39,413 bases of DNA from Halomonas urmiana (GTDB taxonomy: Bacteria; Pseudomonadota; Gammaproteobacteria; Pseudomonadales; Halomonadaceae): the NCBI RefSeq assembly GCF_005780185.1, contig NZ_VBUI01000030.1, positions 1 to 39,413 of the forward strand, given 5' to 3'. The translations under genes and the position numbers were made by a program. The notes under the pieces are model-generated. The model was given only the letters and a program-made list of their open reading frames with translations. It did not search any database and was not told where the DNA came from. This document shows, piece by piece, positions 22,832 to 31,973 of this stretch. Each line of letters opens with the position of its first letter. Position 1 is the stretch's first letter.

Positions 22832-24613
22832 TTGGAGTTAAGTGATTTGTTGAAGAATGTATTAGGCGTACTGCGCTGGTCTGTTTCGATAGGCAATAAG
22901 TTTTTTCGGGTCGTGCCTAAAGAAACGTTAATAATTGTTGTAGCCACTTTGATCTCACAGGTGGCTATTGTGGTTGCTTTTTTGTTACCTTTGAAAGTTC
23001 TGATTTTATTAGGGTCCTCAGGGGTTCCCCACTATTTTCCTGAGTCGTTTGCAAATATAGAAAAAGATTTTTTGGTGATTGTGCTAAGCTGCTCATCGGT
23101 TGTCTTTTACTTTACTTATTTGTTTGCTGAGAAAGTTGTATCACTGTGTTCGGCACGCGGTGCTGATTTAGTCCTCAAGAGAAACAATAAGATATCTCTC
23201 TTTGATAATCAAGAGGATGTGGCCAAAAGAGCATATCAGCGTTATTCTCGAAGCTTGGCTGGAAGTATTTTTATACTTTTGGTGGCGTTGGCTGTAGGTT
23301 GGTTGTATCCAGACTTGCTGGTTGTTTTAGTTGCATACGTGTTGTTTGTAATAATAGGTTTTTCGGCTCTTTGCTCGAAGAGTGTGGGTTTTAAGTTAAG
23401 TCTCGAAAATAGCCCTGGGAAAATCACTGGTTCGGCTTTTAGTGTAGGGTTTTTACTGGCATTTGGCTTCATGGTCGGGCAGTTTTTGCTTGGCACCCCT
23501 CCGGGATTATTAGTCGCTATTGTTTGTCTTATATTAATGCGTCAAGGGTCTTCGAAAGCTACAGGGCTGGTTTCTGACCTGAAAGGTCTTTATTCTCAGC
23601 GGCTAAAATTAAATGCTTTGTTTTTTCATGGCCATGTGCTGATCAATGAAGTAAGAAAAAATGAAGTGAATTTTTGGACACTTCTCACCTCCCCTCGACT
23701 CGAGGAATGGGCAAAGAGTGTACTAACTAAAACTGCAGGCATAAAAGACGAAAATTTCTTGAGGGTTTTCTGGTTGCAAAGGGGCGGGCAGGATGTCGCA
23801 TACCTGCGGGTCCAGGTTGGTGGCTTCAAAGAAAATAAAAGTGCAGAGTATTTGCTTAAGTTATACAATGTTAATCGGAGCTCCTTGGCTAAACATGAAT
23901 CGACATTGTTGATTGGGAACTATAGTTTGCCATCATTGCCTATGTTGGCAGTCGAAGAAGTCGATGGGTTTCATTGCCACGTCTTTGAGTTTCCCACAGT
24001 AAAGAGTGTAAATGATAAAAACCCAGTCACGGAAAAGACTCGCATCATTGAAGAACTCTGGGCGATCGAGCCAGACAATACGCTTGTTTCACAGTTCAAA
24101 CGATCTCGCCCTCCAATATGGCAGCGCATTGACCATTTTATGCTGCAGCGCATCAAGACTGTTGCAAGCCTGATGGATGCTGAAGCTTTTAATAGGGTTG
24201 AAAGGTTAGAGCTACAACTCAATATGCTGCTAAGACGCCTTAGTGACCTTCCCTTGTCAATAGTGAACCCCGATATGGGGCTTGATGTAATGCTGGAGAC
24301 TGAAAACGGTGAACTATTGCTCACCAACTGGGGGCGCTGGTCACTAGAACCAATAGGAGCTAACTGGTCAACTCAACCGAAGCAGCTTCAGCTTGTTTCT
24401 CGTGCTTTAGAAAGGGCAAGTTGTTCGAGAAGTTCGCTGCTTGATGTAAATGCTGTGGATGTCAGGCTGTCTGCAATGTTTTACGAGTTAGAAAAGCAGT
24501 ATGCTCGCCACAATTTTGTTACTGCGCTAACTCTTGTTTCCCAGATTCTAGAATGCCTTGATGACTTGGCGCCTCAAACTGACGATGTGCCTGAAAATAT
24601 GTTTAGGGAGTGA
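22832..24613 (+). CDS. Six-helix ABC-exporter-like membrane protein fused to a degenerate kinase-like domain
   Basis: This 593-residue protein has six predicted membrane helices in the first ~240 residues (about 31-61, 80-105, 143-160, 163-183, 200-217, 222-237), with the look of an ABC-exporter membrane domain. I find no Walker A, signature or Walker B motif afterwards. Instead, residues ~300-520 resemble an aminoglycoside-phosphotransferase/choline-kinase-like fold: AEYLLKLYNV (Lys strand), HESTLLIG, LAVEEVDGFHCHVFEF (hinge), LSIVNPDMGLDVML (catalytic-loop position, His-Gly-Asp not conserved) and LLLTNWGRWSLEPIG. The start is TTG 22832 with a weak ribosome site. It lies four bases before the next GT4 gene. 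Function is unknown; a transport or regulatory role in polysaccharide assembly is inferred. Confidence 0.7.
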   Translation: MELSDLLKNVLGVLRWSVSIGNKFFRVVPKETLIIVVATLISQVAIVVAFLLPLKVLILLGSSGVPHYFPESFANIEKDFLVIVLSCSSVVFYFTYLFAEKVVSLCSARGADLVLKRNNKISLFDNQEDVAKRAYQRYSRSLAGSIFILLVALAVGWLYPDLLVVLVAYVLFVIIGFSALCSKSVGFKLSLENSPGKITGSAFSVGFLLAFGFMVGQFLLGTPPGLLVAIVCLILMRQGSSKATGLVSDLKGLYSQRLKLNALFFHGHVLINEVRKNEVNFWTLLTSPRLEEWAKSVLTKTAGIKDENFLRVFWLQRGGQDVAYLRVQVGGFKENKSAEYLLKLYNVNRSSLAKHESTLLIGNYSLPSLPMLAVEEVDGFHCHVFEFPTVKSVNDKNPVTEKTRIIEELWAIEPDNTLVSQFKRSRPPIWQRIDHFMLQRIKTVASLMDAEAFNRVERLELQLNMLLRRLSDLPLSIVNPDMGLDVMLETENGELLLTNWGRWSLEPIGANWSTQPKQLQLVSRALERASCSRSSLLDVNAVDVRLSAMFYELEKQYARHNFVTALTLVSQILECLDDLAPQTDDVPENMFRE

Positions 24614-24616
24614 TTC

Positions 24617-25891
24617 TTGATTACAGTTTCTATGATTGTTTGGAATGAGTTTCGTAATGATGCTCGCGTGCTGAAGGAAGCTCAGACCTTGCAATCCTCC
24701 GGCTTTCAGGTCGTTGTGCATGCCTTGCATACTCCCGGAGTGACACAGGAGAGAGAAACGCTCGACGGCGGGATTAAGGTGGTGCGAGTCGCCAGAAGCC
24801 CCCTATGGAAGTTACGCAAGCGTAAGCTAAAGGAAATTAGCAAGAATACCGCCGCCAGCCGGGAAAAGAATACTCAGCAATCGAAGAAGCCTGCAACACC
24901 GCCGCCGGAAACGTTAACGAGGCAACTGCTGAAGCTGATCGCAAGGCTTTGGACCCATGCAGGGCTCGTCATTCAGTTGGTACGCTCTCGTCCTACTGTC
25001 ATCCATGCCCATGATGTGAACGTGTTGCCGACGGCGTGGGTGGCGGCCAAGCTGGCTCGGGTGCCGCTGGTCTATGATGCTCACGAGATCAGTACCGACC
25101 GGGAAGGCTACAAGGCCTTCCGGGGGCTGGTGGGCTGGATCGAAAAGAAACTCATGCCCAGGGCCGCCGGGACCATCACCACCACCGACGCCCGTGCCAA
25201 GTTCTTCGCGCGGGCCTATGGCATTCCGCGCCCGCTGGTGCTGCAGAACCGCCCGCGCCTCGTACAGGCGGAGGGTTCGAATCGCATTCGCGAGGAGCTG
25301 GGGTTATCCGAGCCTTGGCCGATCGTTTTGTATCAGGGGGGCTTGCAGCCGGGCCGGGGGCTTCCGAGGCTGGTGGAGGTTGCCAAGAAGGTGCCGGAGG
25401 CCTATTTCGTCTTTATTGGCGGAGGGCGACAAACGGCTGAATTGCATGAACTGGCCGGGGACCTGGGACTTACCGATCGCGTCCACTTCATTTCTACCGT
25501 GCCACTCGCTGAGCTTCCGTCCTATACCGCCTCGGCGGATATCGGCGTGCAGCCCATCGAGAACACCTGTCTAAACCACTTCACCACCGATTCCAACAAG
25601 CTCTTCGAGTACGTGATCGCCGGTCTGCCGGTGGTGGCCAGTCAGTTGCCCGAGATCAGCAAGGTGGTGCGACAGCACGAGCTTGGCTTGCTGGTGCCTC
25701 CGGGTGATACCGAGGCCCTGGCTGACGCCATCCGCACGCTGGTGCAGGACGCAGGGATGCGCAAGCAGTACCGGGCCAATGCAGAAAAGGCGGCGCAATC
25801 GCTCAATTGGGAAACACAGGAGGCTTCCTTGCTGGAACTTTACCACCGCGTGCTGGGTAATGAGGCCACTCAGGAGCCTGCTGCTAGATGA
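24617..25891 (+). CDS. GT4-family glycosyltransferase
   Basis: This 424-residue protein is a GT-B glycosyltransferase. The N-half has WNEFRNDARVLKEAQTL and a DVNVLPTAWVAAKLARVPLV segment followed by YDAHEI; the C-half has IVLYQGGLQPGRGLPRLVE, FIGGGRQTAELHELA and NKLFEYVIAGLPVVASQLPE, the donor-binding region of GT4 enzymes. A Lys/Ser/Pro-rich linker lies at about 68-100. The start is TTG 24617 with GGGAG six bases upstream, just after the stop of the previous gene. The first ~100 bp share the AT-rich style of the island, then codon use returns to GC-rich, so the right border of the island falls in this gene. It overlaps the next gene by four bases. Confidence 0.9.
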   Translation: MITVSMIVWNEFRNDARVLKEAQTLQSSGFQVVVHALHTPGVTQERETLDGGIKVVRVARSPLWKLRKRKLKEISKNTAASREKNTQQSKKPATPPPETLTRQLLKLIARLWTHAGLVIQLVRSRPTVIHAHDVNVLPTAWVAAKLARVPLVYDAHEISTDREGYKAFRGLVGWIEKKLMPRAAGTITTTDARAKFFARAYGIPRPLVLQNRPRLVQAEGSNRIREELGLSEPWPIVLYQGGLQPGRGLPRLVEVAKKVPEAYFVFIGGGRQTAELHELAGDLGLTDRVHFISTVPLAELPSYTASADIGVQPIENTCLNHFTTDSNKLFEYVIAGLPVVASQLPEISKVVRQHELGLLVPPGDTEALADAIRTLVQDAGMRKQYRANAEKAAQSLNWETQEASLLELYHRVLGNEATQEPAAR

Positions 25892-27114
25892 GCGAACCTC
25901 GGTTACTGCTTCTTACCTTCTATTACCCACCGGACCTAGGGGCCGGCTCCTTCCGCAGCCATGCCCTGGTCCAGGCGTTGCTCGAGCGGCTTCCTGCCAA
26001 CGCGCATCTCGAGGTGCTCACCACGGCGCCCAACCGCTATGCCGGCTTTTCGACGCAGGCCCCAGAGGTTGAAAAAGATGACACGGGGCGTTTGACGGTG
26101 CGCCGCCTGGCGCTGCCCAGTCATCAAAGCGGGATGTTGGATCAATCGCGTGCCTTTGCTTCCTATGCCCGTCAGGTCAGGCGATCGGTCCATGGCAAGG
26201 ACTACGACCTGGTCATTGCCACTTCGTCACGCCTGATGACCGCCGTGCTCGGTGCCTATATCGCCAGGAAATGTTCGGCCAGGCTCTACCTGGATATCCG
26301 CGATATCTTCGTCGAGAACCTACCGTTCCTGTTGCCGTCGGGGACTCGCTGGTTGGGGATTCCGTTCTTTGCAGCCCTCGAGCGCTGGGCGGTCAAGTGT
26401 GCCAGCCGGGTCAATCTCGTCTCCAAGGGGTTCGAGGCATACTATCGGCCGCGTTTTCCTTGCCAGGTGTTCTCCTGGCACAGTAACGGGGTGGATCGAC
26501 TCTTTATCGATGCCTTTGTCGAACAGGTCGGGGCGCAACCTCGAGCTGACGAAACCGCTGTCTCCCCGCAGCCTATGCCGCGACGGTTAAGAATCCTCTA
26601 TGCCGGAAATATTGGGCAATGCCAGGGGCTGGATCGTATTCTTCCGGTGTTGGCCAAGCGGCTGGAAAAAGAGGCCTGCTTCGTCTTGATCGGGGATGGG
26701 GGACGCAGGGAGGCGTTGCAGACCAGGCTTCGCGAACTAGGCACCACGAATGTGGAGATCAGGGCACCCGTCGAGCGTGATCGGCTGATTGAGGAGTACC
26801 ACAAGGCCGATGTGCTGTTTCTTCACCTGAATGAGATGGACTGTTTCTCGCGAGTCATACCCTCCAAATTGTTCGAGTATGCCGCGACGGGCAAGCCGAT
26901 TCTGGCCGGGGTCAGGGCCTTCCCTGCGGACTTCTGTGCGCAACATATCGACAACGCCAGTGTCTTTGAGCCATGCGACCCAGAGGCCGCCGTGTCGGCC
27001 TTTCGCAAGCTGGTAATATCCGACCATCCACGCGAAGATTTTGTCGAGCAGTTCCGGCGTGATCGCATCATGGCAGAGATGGCAGGTGATATAGCAGAGC
27101 TCACCGATAATTAA
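25888..27114 (+). CDS. GT4-family glycosyltransferase (WbuB-like)
   Basis: This 408-residue protein is a GT-B glycosyltransferase resembling WbuB-type enzymes. It starts with LLLLTFYYPPDLGAGSFRSH, has YLDIRDIFVENLPFLLP in the middle, and ends with the donor domain RILYAGNIGQCQGLDRIL, FVLIGDGGRREALQ and SKLFEYAATGKPILAGV. ATG 25888 overlaps the upstream stop (ATGA), indicating translational coupling. Composition is backbone-like. It would add a sugar to the lipid-linked repeat unit; donor unknown. Confidence 0.92.
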   Translation: MSEPRLLLLTFYYPPDLGAGSFRSHALVQALLERLPANAHLEVLTTAPNRYAGFSTQAPEVEKDDTGRLTVRRLALPSHQSGMLDQSRAFASYARQVRRSVHGKDYDLVIATSSRLMTAVLGAYIARKCSARLYLDIRDIFVENLPFLLPSGTRWLGIPFFAALERWAVKCASRVNLVSKGFEAYYRPRFPCQVFSWHSNGVDRLFIDAFVEQVGAQPRADETAVSPQPMPRRLRILYAGNIGQCQGLDRILPVLAKRLEKEACFVLIGDGGRREALQTRLRELGTTNVEIRAPVERDRLIEEYHKADVLFLHLNEMDCFSRVIPSKLFEYAATGKPILAGVRAFPADFCAQHIDNASVFEPCDPEAAVSAFRKLVISDHPREDFVEQFRRDRIMAEMAGDIAELTDN

Positions 27115-27172
27115 TGCATGCATTTCATCCTGTTCATTCCCCTCAAGCTCGTACTGAGATAAGTCAGATAAT

Positions 27173-28555
27173 ATGAGCAAGTCCTCCATCGCCTTTTCTG
27201 AACGCTACCCCGCCAAGCTCGTCGTTCCTATTGTTGATGCACTGGCCCTGGCCTTCGCCGGGGTAGTCGCGTATTGGATGCGTTTCGGCACCGATGAGCT
27301 CCACGAGCGTTATACCCTCGCGATTGCCATCATGGTGCTGCTGGTTATCTTGCTGAATATCATGCAAGGGGCCTACACACGCTGGCGGATTACCAGAATT
27401 TCAACCCTGCTGGGCAAGCTGCTGCTTGTCTGGATGGTGGTGGCCATTCTCGCCGCATCCATCATATATTTCGCCCATGCCGCCGATCGCTATTCTCGTC
27501 TTTGGGTAGGCTTCACGCTGCTTATTTCATTCGCGATTTCTGGTGGCGTGAGAATTCTTGCTCAGTTCTTGCTGCGCCAAGCCAGGCGGCGTGGCTTGGC
27601 GCGCCGACCTGTCTTCATGATAGGCCCCGGAGACCAGCTGATTCGGGTGGCGAGGGGGATGCGGAGTTCTCCAGCAGAGGGCTACTCTATTGCCGGCGTG
27701 GCGCGTCTTTCCAACAATGTGGATGCGGCTGCTCTGCAAGGGTTGAGTCAGCGTATTTCACGTAGTGGCGCACGAGAGGTGTGGATATGTGTTCCCCTCG
27801 AGATGGGCAATGTGGTCCGCTCCATCCTGTTCTCACTGCGCAACCTCACTGCGGAGATTCGTTTTATCCCTGATTTTCAGGACATGCGCCTGCTCAACCA
27901 TCAAATGAGTGAAGTGGCGGGTCGCCTCGCCATCGACCTCAGTGTGACGCCCATTGATGGCATGGCCCGAATCATCAAGCGCTTTGAGGACCTGGTCCTC
28001 GGTTTTATCTTCTTTGCCATCTCCCTTCCGATCTGCATTGTCATTGCCGTCCTGCTGAAGATGCAGTCTCCTGGTCCCGTGCTTTTCAAGCAGTATCGTA
28101 TGGGAGTGAACGGAAAGCATTTCAAAGTCTACAAGTTTCGTTCCATGGAAATCCATGACGAGGAGAGTGGTCAGGTCACTCAGGCAACCCGTGGGGACCC
28201 GCGGATTACGCCGTTCGGTGCCTTCCTCAGGAGGACCTCCCTGGATGAGCTGCCGCAGTTCTACAACGTGCTTCAAGGGCGTATGTCCATCGTCGGCCCG
28301 CGTCCGCATGCCCTGGTGCACAACGATTACTACAAGGAGCTGGTGGAATCCTATATGAAGCGGCACAAGGTCAAGCCGGGAATCACGGGTTGGGCCCAGG
28401 TGAATGGCTTTCGTGGCGCCACGGAGACTGTCGAGAAGATGGAGAAGCGTGTCGAGCACGACCTCTGGTATATCGATAACTGGTCCATCTGGTTGGACCT
28501 TCGGATCATCGCGTTAACCATCATTAAGGGATTTAGAGGGCCGAATGCGTATTGA
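27173..28555 (+). CDS. Undecaprenyl-phosphate sugar-1-phosphate transferase (WcaJ-like)
   Basis: This 460-residue inner-membrane enzyme is an initiating polyprenyl glycosylphosphotransferase, which loads the first sugar-1-phosphate onto undecaprenyl phosphate. Four helices occupy about 1-125 (VVPIVDALALAFAGVVAYW, LAIAIMVLLVILLNIM, LLVWMVVAILAASIIYF, VGFTLLISFAISGGVRIL). A CoA-binding-like domain follows, then the bacterial sugar transferase domain from residue ~265: RFEDLVLGFIFFAIS membrane hairpin, SPGPVLFKQYRMGVNG, YKFRSM, TSLDELPQFYNVLQG, MSIVGPRPHA and VKPGITGWAQVNGFRG. Length and layout match WcaJ, whose substrate is UDP-glucose, but sugar specificity here is inferred. Confidence 0.94.
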   Translation: MSKSSIAFSERYPAKLVVPIVDALALAFAGVVAYWMRFGTDELHERYTLAIAIMVLLVILLNIMQGAYTRWRITRISTLLGKLLLVWMVVAILAASIIYFAHAADRYSRLWVGFTLLISFAISGGVRILAQFLLRQARRRGLARRPVFMIGPGDQLIRVARGMRSSPAEGYSIAGVARLSNNVDAAALQGLSQRISRSGAREVWICVPLEMGNVVRSILFSLRNLTAEIRFIPDFQDMRLLNHQMSEVAGRLAIDLSVTPIDGMARIIKRFEDLVLGFIFFAISLPICIVIAVLLKMQSPGPVLFKQYRMGVNGKHFKVYKFRSMEIHDEESGQVTQATRGDPRITPFGAFLRRTSLDELPQFYNVLQGRMSIVGPRPHALVHNDYYKELVESYMKRHKVKPGITGWAQVNGFRGATETVEKMEKRVEHDLWYIDNWSIWLDLRIIALTIIKGFRGPNAY

Positions 28556-28597
28556 AGGGTGGGTAGCAAGCCGAGCCGGTGATAGGGCTGGCTCGGT

Positions 28598-29965
28598 ATG
28601 AGGTTCGGTGTACTCTGGGAGGTCAACCCGGCCTGGAAGGGGCCTGCGATCCTGTGGTGGCCCGGCGTATGGGCGCTTGTGCTGTACGCCGGCTTCGGCA
28701 TTCTATGGCCAACCGTGGGGAGTCCGGCCGAAACCCTTTTCGCACTGCTCGGCCTGGTGATGGTCCTGGGGTACGGCTACGGCTTCCGGAGCAGCGGGCC
28801 GATGTGGCTGCTCCTCGCCGCGCTGCTCGTCCAGACGCTCTCCTGGGGGTTGGGAGTGTGGCATCACCCCGAGTGGGTGGGGGACAACCCCAAGCTGGAT
28901 CGCCTCGCCAAAGTGTTCATCTTCATGGCGGTGGCGTGGTGGCTGAGTGGCAGTACCCGCAACACCCTGCTGGTATGGTCGCTGGCCCTGGTGGGGTACC
29001 TGGTCGCCTCCTTCACTCATGGCAACGGTCTTCAGGAGTGGTGGGCCGGGCTACAGGGGCAGCGTGTCGGTTTCGGTATCCGTAACCTGCAGCACGGTTC
29101 CATGTTGTTCGGTGTGGCACTGCTGGGCCTGGTCGTGTTTACCCCTCGCTTTGGGCGCATCGGCGGTCGGTGGGTGCCATGGCGGATGGCGGTGTCTGTG
29201 TTGCTGATCGGCGTGTGCCTGGTGGGCATTGCCATCGGCCAGACACGGGCCGTGTGGCTGGCCCTGGTGCTGGCGATATTGGCGGCGGGGGGGCTGTGGC
29301 TGGCTTGGCTCCTCACGTGCTCGCGCGTCAAGAGCGCGTACCTGGCCAGGCCGCTGAGTCTCGCTGCCGTCGGCCTATTGGTGGTTTTTATCATGCTGGC
29401 CATTGTCTTCCAGGGAACCTTCACCGAGCGTCTGTCTCACGAAAGCTCGGTCGTGGCGGAGATTGCCCAGGGCGACTTCGACGCCGTGCCTTACACCAGC
29501 ATCGGTATTCGCATTCATAGCTGGCGAGCGGCCCTGGAGTGGATCGCCGAGCGTCCCCTGGTGGGGTGGGGCAGTGAGGGGCGTTCCTTGGTGTTGGACC
29601 ACACTGCATGGCTTCCCGTCGAGGTGAAGGAGCGGTTCGGCCACCTGCATAACTACCTGCTGGAGGTGTGGGTGGCCTATGGCCTGCTCGGCGTGCTGGT
29701 GATCGCTGCCCTGGCGGCATGGATCGGCATGGGAACCTGGCGAGCCTGGCGGGGTGGTGTGATGCCCAACGACATAGCGCTGTTCGGCGCCACCTTCTTC
29801 GTCTACTGGGTGGTGGTCAACCAGTTCGAGTCCTATAACTCCTTCGGGACAGGCGTCTACGTCCATAACTTGGTGGTAGGCGGGCTGGTCACCCATATCT
29901 GGCGTTGGCAGCGGGAGACCGGTCAGCGTGTCTTTCCCTCCCTGAAGCCTAAGGTGGCCCCCTGA
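28598..29965 (+). CDS. O-antigen ligase / polymerase-like membrane protein
   Basis: This 455-residue multi-helix protein belongs to the Wzy_C/O-antigen ligase group, acting as a polysaccharide polymerase or ligase on the periplasmic side. It has about ten to twelve hydrophobic segments, a large periplasmic loop at about 275-355, and the typical RIHSWRAALEWIAERPLVGW motif followed by FGHLHNYLLEVWVAYGLLG. The HN..LE motif is a family hallmark. It follows the WcaJ-like gene by 42 bp and overlaps the next GT4 gene. Without further context I cannot say whether it is Wzy (polymerase) or WaaL (ligase). Confidence 0.88.
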   Translation: MRFGVLWEVNPAWKGPAILWWPGVWALVLYAGFGILWPTVGSPAETLFALLGLVMVLGYGYGFRSSGPMWLLLAALLVQTLSWGLGVWHHPEWVGDNPKLDRLAKVFIFMAVAWWLSGSTRNTLLVWSLALVGYLVASFTHGNGLQEWWAGLQGQRVGFGIRNLQHGSMLFGVALLGLVVFTPRFGRIGGRWVPWRMAVSVLLIGVCLVGIAIGQTRAVWLALVLAILAAGGLWLAWLLTCSRVKSAYLARPLSLAAVGLLVVFIMLAIVFQGTFTERLSHESSVVAEIAQGDFDAVPYTSIGIRIHSWRAALEWIAERPLVGWGSEGRSLVLDHTAWLPVEVKERFGHLHNYLLEVWVAYGLLGVLVIAALAAWIGMGTWRAWRGGVMPNDIALFGATFFVYWVVVNQFESYNSFGTGVYVHNLVVGGLVTHIWRWQRETGQRVFPSLKPKVAP

Positions 29966-31143
29966 TGCGTACTCTGGTGGTGGTTCGCTCGCTGAAGATG
30001 GGGGGCATGGAGCGGGTGGCAGTGAATCTGGCCGATGCCTTCGCCGAGGCCGGTCATGAGAGCCATATGCTCAGCCTGCGACAGGTTGACAGACCGCTGG
30101 CCCCGGAGCATCCCGGGGTTCAGCAGCATCGTCTGGCGTTGCGCTGGTGGAGTCGCTTGACCGTGGTGGGCCTGGTGCTGGAAATGCTGGTGCGCCTGTT
30201 CCTGAACCCGGTGGTGAAGCGTTCGCTGTTCCTTGGCACCGGCATCACGGGGGGCGTGGTGTTCCGTTTCTGGCTCAGGGCCTTCGAGCGGCGTCATGGG
30301 CGGGTGGACCGTATCGTCTTTCGTGGGATCGGCACCTTTGAGTTGGTGTGGACCTTCCGGGACGACCGGGCACGCTACGTGCTGGAGAACATCCTGCATG
30401 TGGGTGGCACCAACTGGCGTCGCCGGTTGTTCGCGCGTTGCCTGTACCACCGCCGCCATCTGGTGACGGTCTCGGGTGGGGTGGCCGAGAGCGTGCGTAA
30501 GGCCATGCGGGCCTGGCACTTTGAGCCTTCCTCACTCGAGGTCATCCCCAACCCCTGTCCTATCGAGAGCATACGTCGACAGATGGTCGAGCCCGAGCCC
30601 GACCTTCCTGAAGGGCCCTACATCGTCAACGTGGCACGTCTGGTGCCTGCCAAGGACCAGGCGCTGCTGCTGCGGGCTTATGCGGCGTCGGGGGTGGATT
30701 ACCCTCTGGTGCTGGTCGGCGACGGTCAGGAACGAGAGCGGCTCGAGGCCCTGTCACAAGAGCTCGGCATCGCTGAGCAGGTGATCTTCGCCGGCCAGCG
30801 CACCAATCCCTACCCCTGGATGCACCATGCTCGCCTTTTCGTGCTCAGTTCGCGTTTCGAGGGCATGGGCATCGTGCTGTTCGAGGCTTTGGCCTGCGGC
30901 ACACCGGTGCTCAGCGTGGATTGCCCGGGAGGCATTCGTGAGATCCTCAAGGGGGAGCTGGCGAGCTGTGTGGTGCCACACGACGAGAAGAGCCTGGCAG
31001 ACGGCATCCGCACGGCCGTGCAGGGCGAGAAGCCGCCCATCAAGGAGAGTTGGCTGGATGATTTCCGGCCCCAGACAGTGGCGCAGTCTTTCCTAAAAGA
31101 ACGCAAAATTAGTTCTGCAATATCTACAAGGACGTTTTTATGA
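29965..31143 (+). CDS. GT4-family glycosyltransferase
   Basis: This 392-residue protein is a GT4 glycosyltransferase. It begins RTLVVVRSLKMGGMERVAVN and contains the donor-side blocks YIVNVARLVPAKDQALLLRA, LVLVGDGQERERLEAL, VIFAGQRTNPYPWMHHA and SSRFEGMGIVLFEALACG, with an intact EX7E motif. ATG 29965 overlaps the upstream stop. The body has backbone GC, but the last ~20 codons (from about 31,082, KERKISSAISTRTFL) turn AT-rich, and the gene runs into the AT-rich pyruvyl transferase with an ATGATG overlap. The C-terminus may have been replaced by recombination. Confidence 0.9.
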   Translation: MRTLVVVRSLKMGGMERVAVNLADAFAEAGHESHMLSLRQVDRPLAPEHPGVQQHRLALRWWSRLTVVGLVLEMLVRLFLNPVVKRSLFLGTGITGGVVFRFWLRAFERRHGRVDRIVFRGIGTFELVWTFRDDRARYVLENILHVGGTNWRRRLFARCLYHRRHLVTVSGGVAESVRKAMRAWHFEPSSLEVIPNPCPIESIRRQMVEPEPDLPEGPYIVNVARLVPAKDQALLLRAYAASGVDYPLVLVGDGQERERLEALSQELGIAEQVIFAGQRTNPYPWMHHARLFVLSSRFEGMGIVLFEALACGTPVLSVDCPGGIREILKGELASCVVPHDEKSLADGIRTAVQGEKPPIKESWLDDFRPQTVAQSFLKERKISSAISTRTFL

Positions 31144-31967
31144 TGTTAAGAACATATTATTGGTATCATAGGATCGTGTCGAAAAGAAAGCGTAATGTCA
31201 GAAGGTTGATATTTCGAGATGATCATAAATATTTCGTTACTGGAAATGCTGGCGATATTCTTGTAAAGGATATTGTCAAGCATAAATACGGATTGACGCC
31301 TCTCAATGTTGATGATGACGGTAACAGGCTGCTGCTGATCGGCTCCATTTCCCATAGAGTGAAGGATGGGGATGTGCTCTGTGGTATCGGTACTCAGGGT
31401 AAAGCAGATGACCTTCCCAAGCGTGACAATGTGACGATATTAGGAGTGCGTGGGCCCATATCTTACGAAGAGCTTCTTTGTAAGGGATATGACATGTCGA
31501 GAGTACGCTTCCTGCTCGATCCTGGGCTGCTCGTCAGGTTCATGTATCTCGATAATTCCATTCGACCTGAGCCAGGTAACGTTGCCTTCATTCCACACTA
31601 CAAGGAGCGTGCCCGCTATAAAAGCTATACGAAACATGTTCGCTTGATTGATATCGATGATCATCCTTCAAGCGTTTGCCGGAAAATTTTGCAGGCTGAG
31701 CATGTGTTCAGCTCCTCTCTGCATGGCATTATTTTTGCTCATGCTTTGGGAAGGCCAGCCACTCTGGTCGCTCCTCAAGAAGAGTCATTAATAAAATATA
31801 AAGACTATTATGCTTCGGTAGGTTTAGATTTCCCCTCTTCATTGCGCGATTTTAACGATCTTGATATGAGTCGTCTACGTGATAGTCCTCATGATATTTC
31901 CTACCAAGAAGACGACTTCTTGTTTCCTGATATTGAATTTCTCACGCAAAAAGGTGTGGTAGAATAA
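31140..31967 (+). CDS. Polysaccharide pyruvyl transferase family protein
   Basis: This 275-residue protein resembles polysaccharide pyruvyl transferases, which add a pyruvate ketal from phosphoenolpyruvate to a sugar. YFVTGNAGDILVKDIV (about 35-50), DVLCGIGTQGKA, VRGPISYEELLCKG, RFLLDPGLLV, the FIPHYKERARYK strand and VFSSSLHGIIFAHALGRP near residue 195 fit the family. ATG 31140 or ATG 31143 may be the start; both overlap the upstream gene. Codon use is AT-rich, unlike the gene before it. The stop is only 6 bp from the stop of the convergent GT2 gene. With the sulfotransferase it points to an anionic polymer. Confidence 0.87.
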   Translation: MMLRTYYWYHRIVSKRKRNVRRLIFRDDHKYFVTGNAGDILVKDIVKHKYGLTPLNVDDDGNRLLLIGSISHRVKDGDVLCGIGTQGKADDLPKRDNVTILGVRGPISYEELLCKGYDMSRVRFLLDPGLLVRFMYLDNSIRPEPGNVAFIPHYKERARYKSYTKHVRLIDIDDHPSSVCRKILQAEHVFSSSLHGIIFAHALGRPATLVAPQEESLIKYKDYYASVGLDFPSSLRDFNDLDMSRLRDSPHDISYQEDDFLFPDIEFLTQKGVVE

Positions 31968-31973
31968 TAACGT

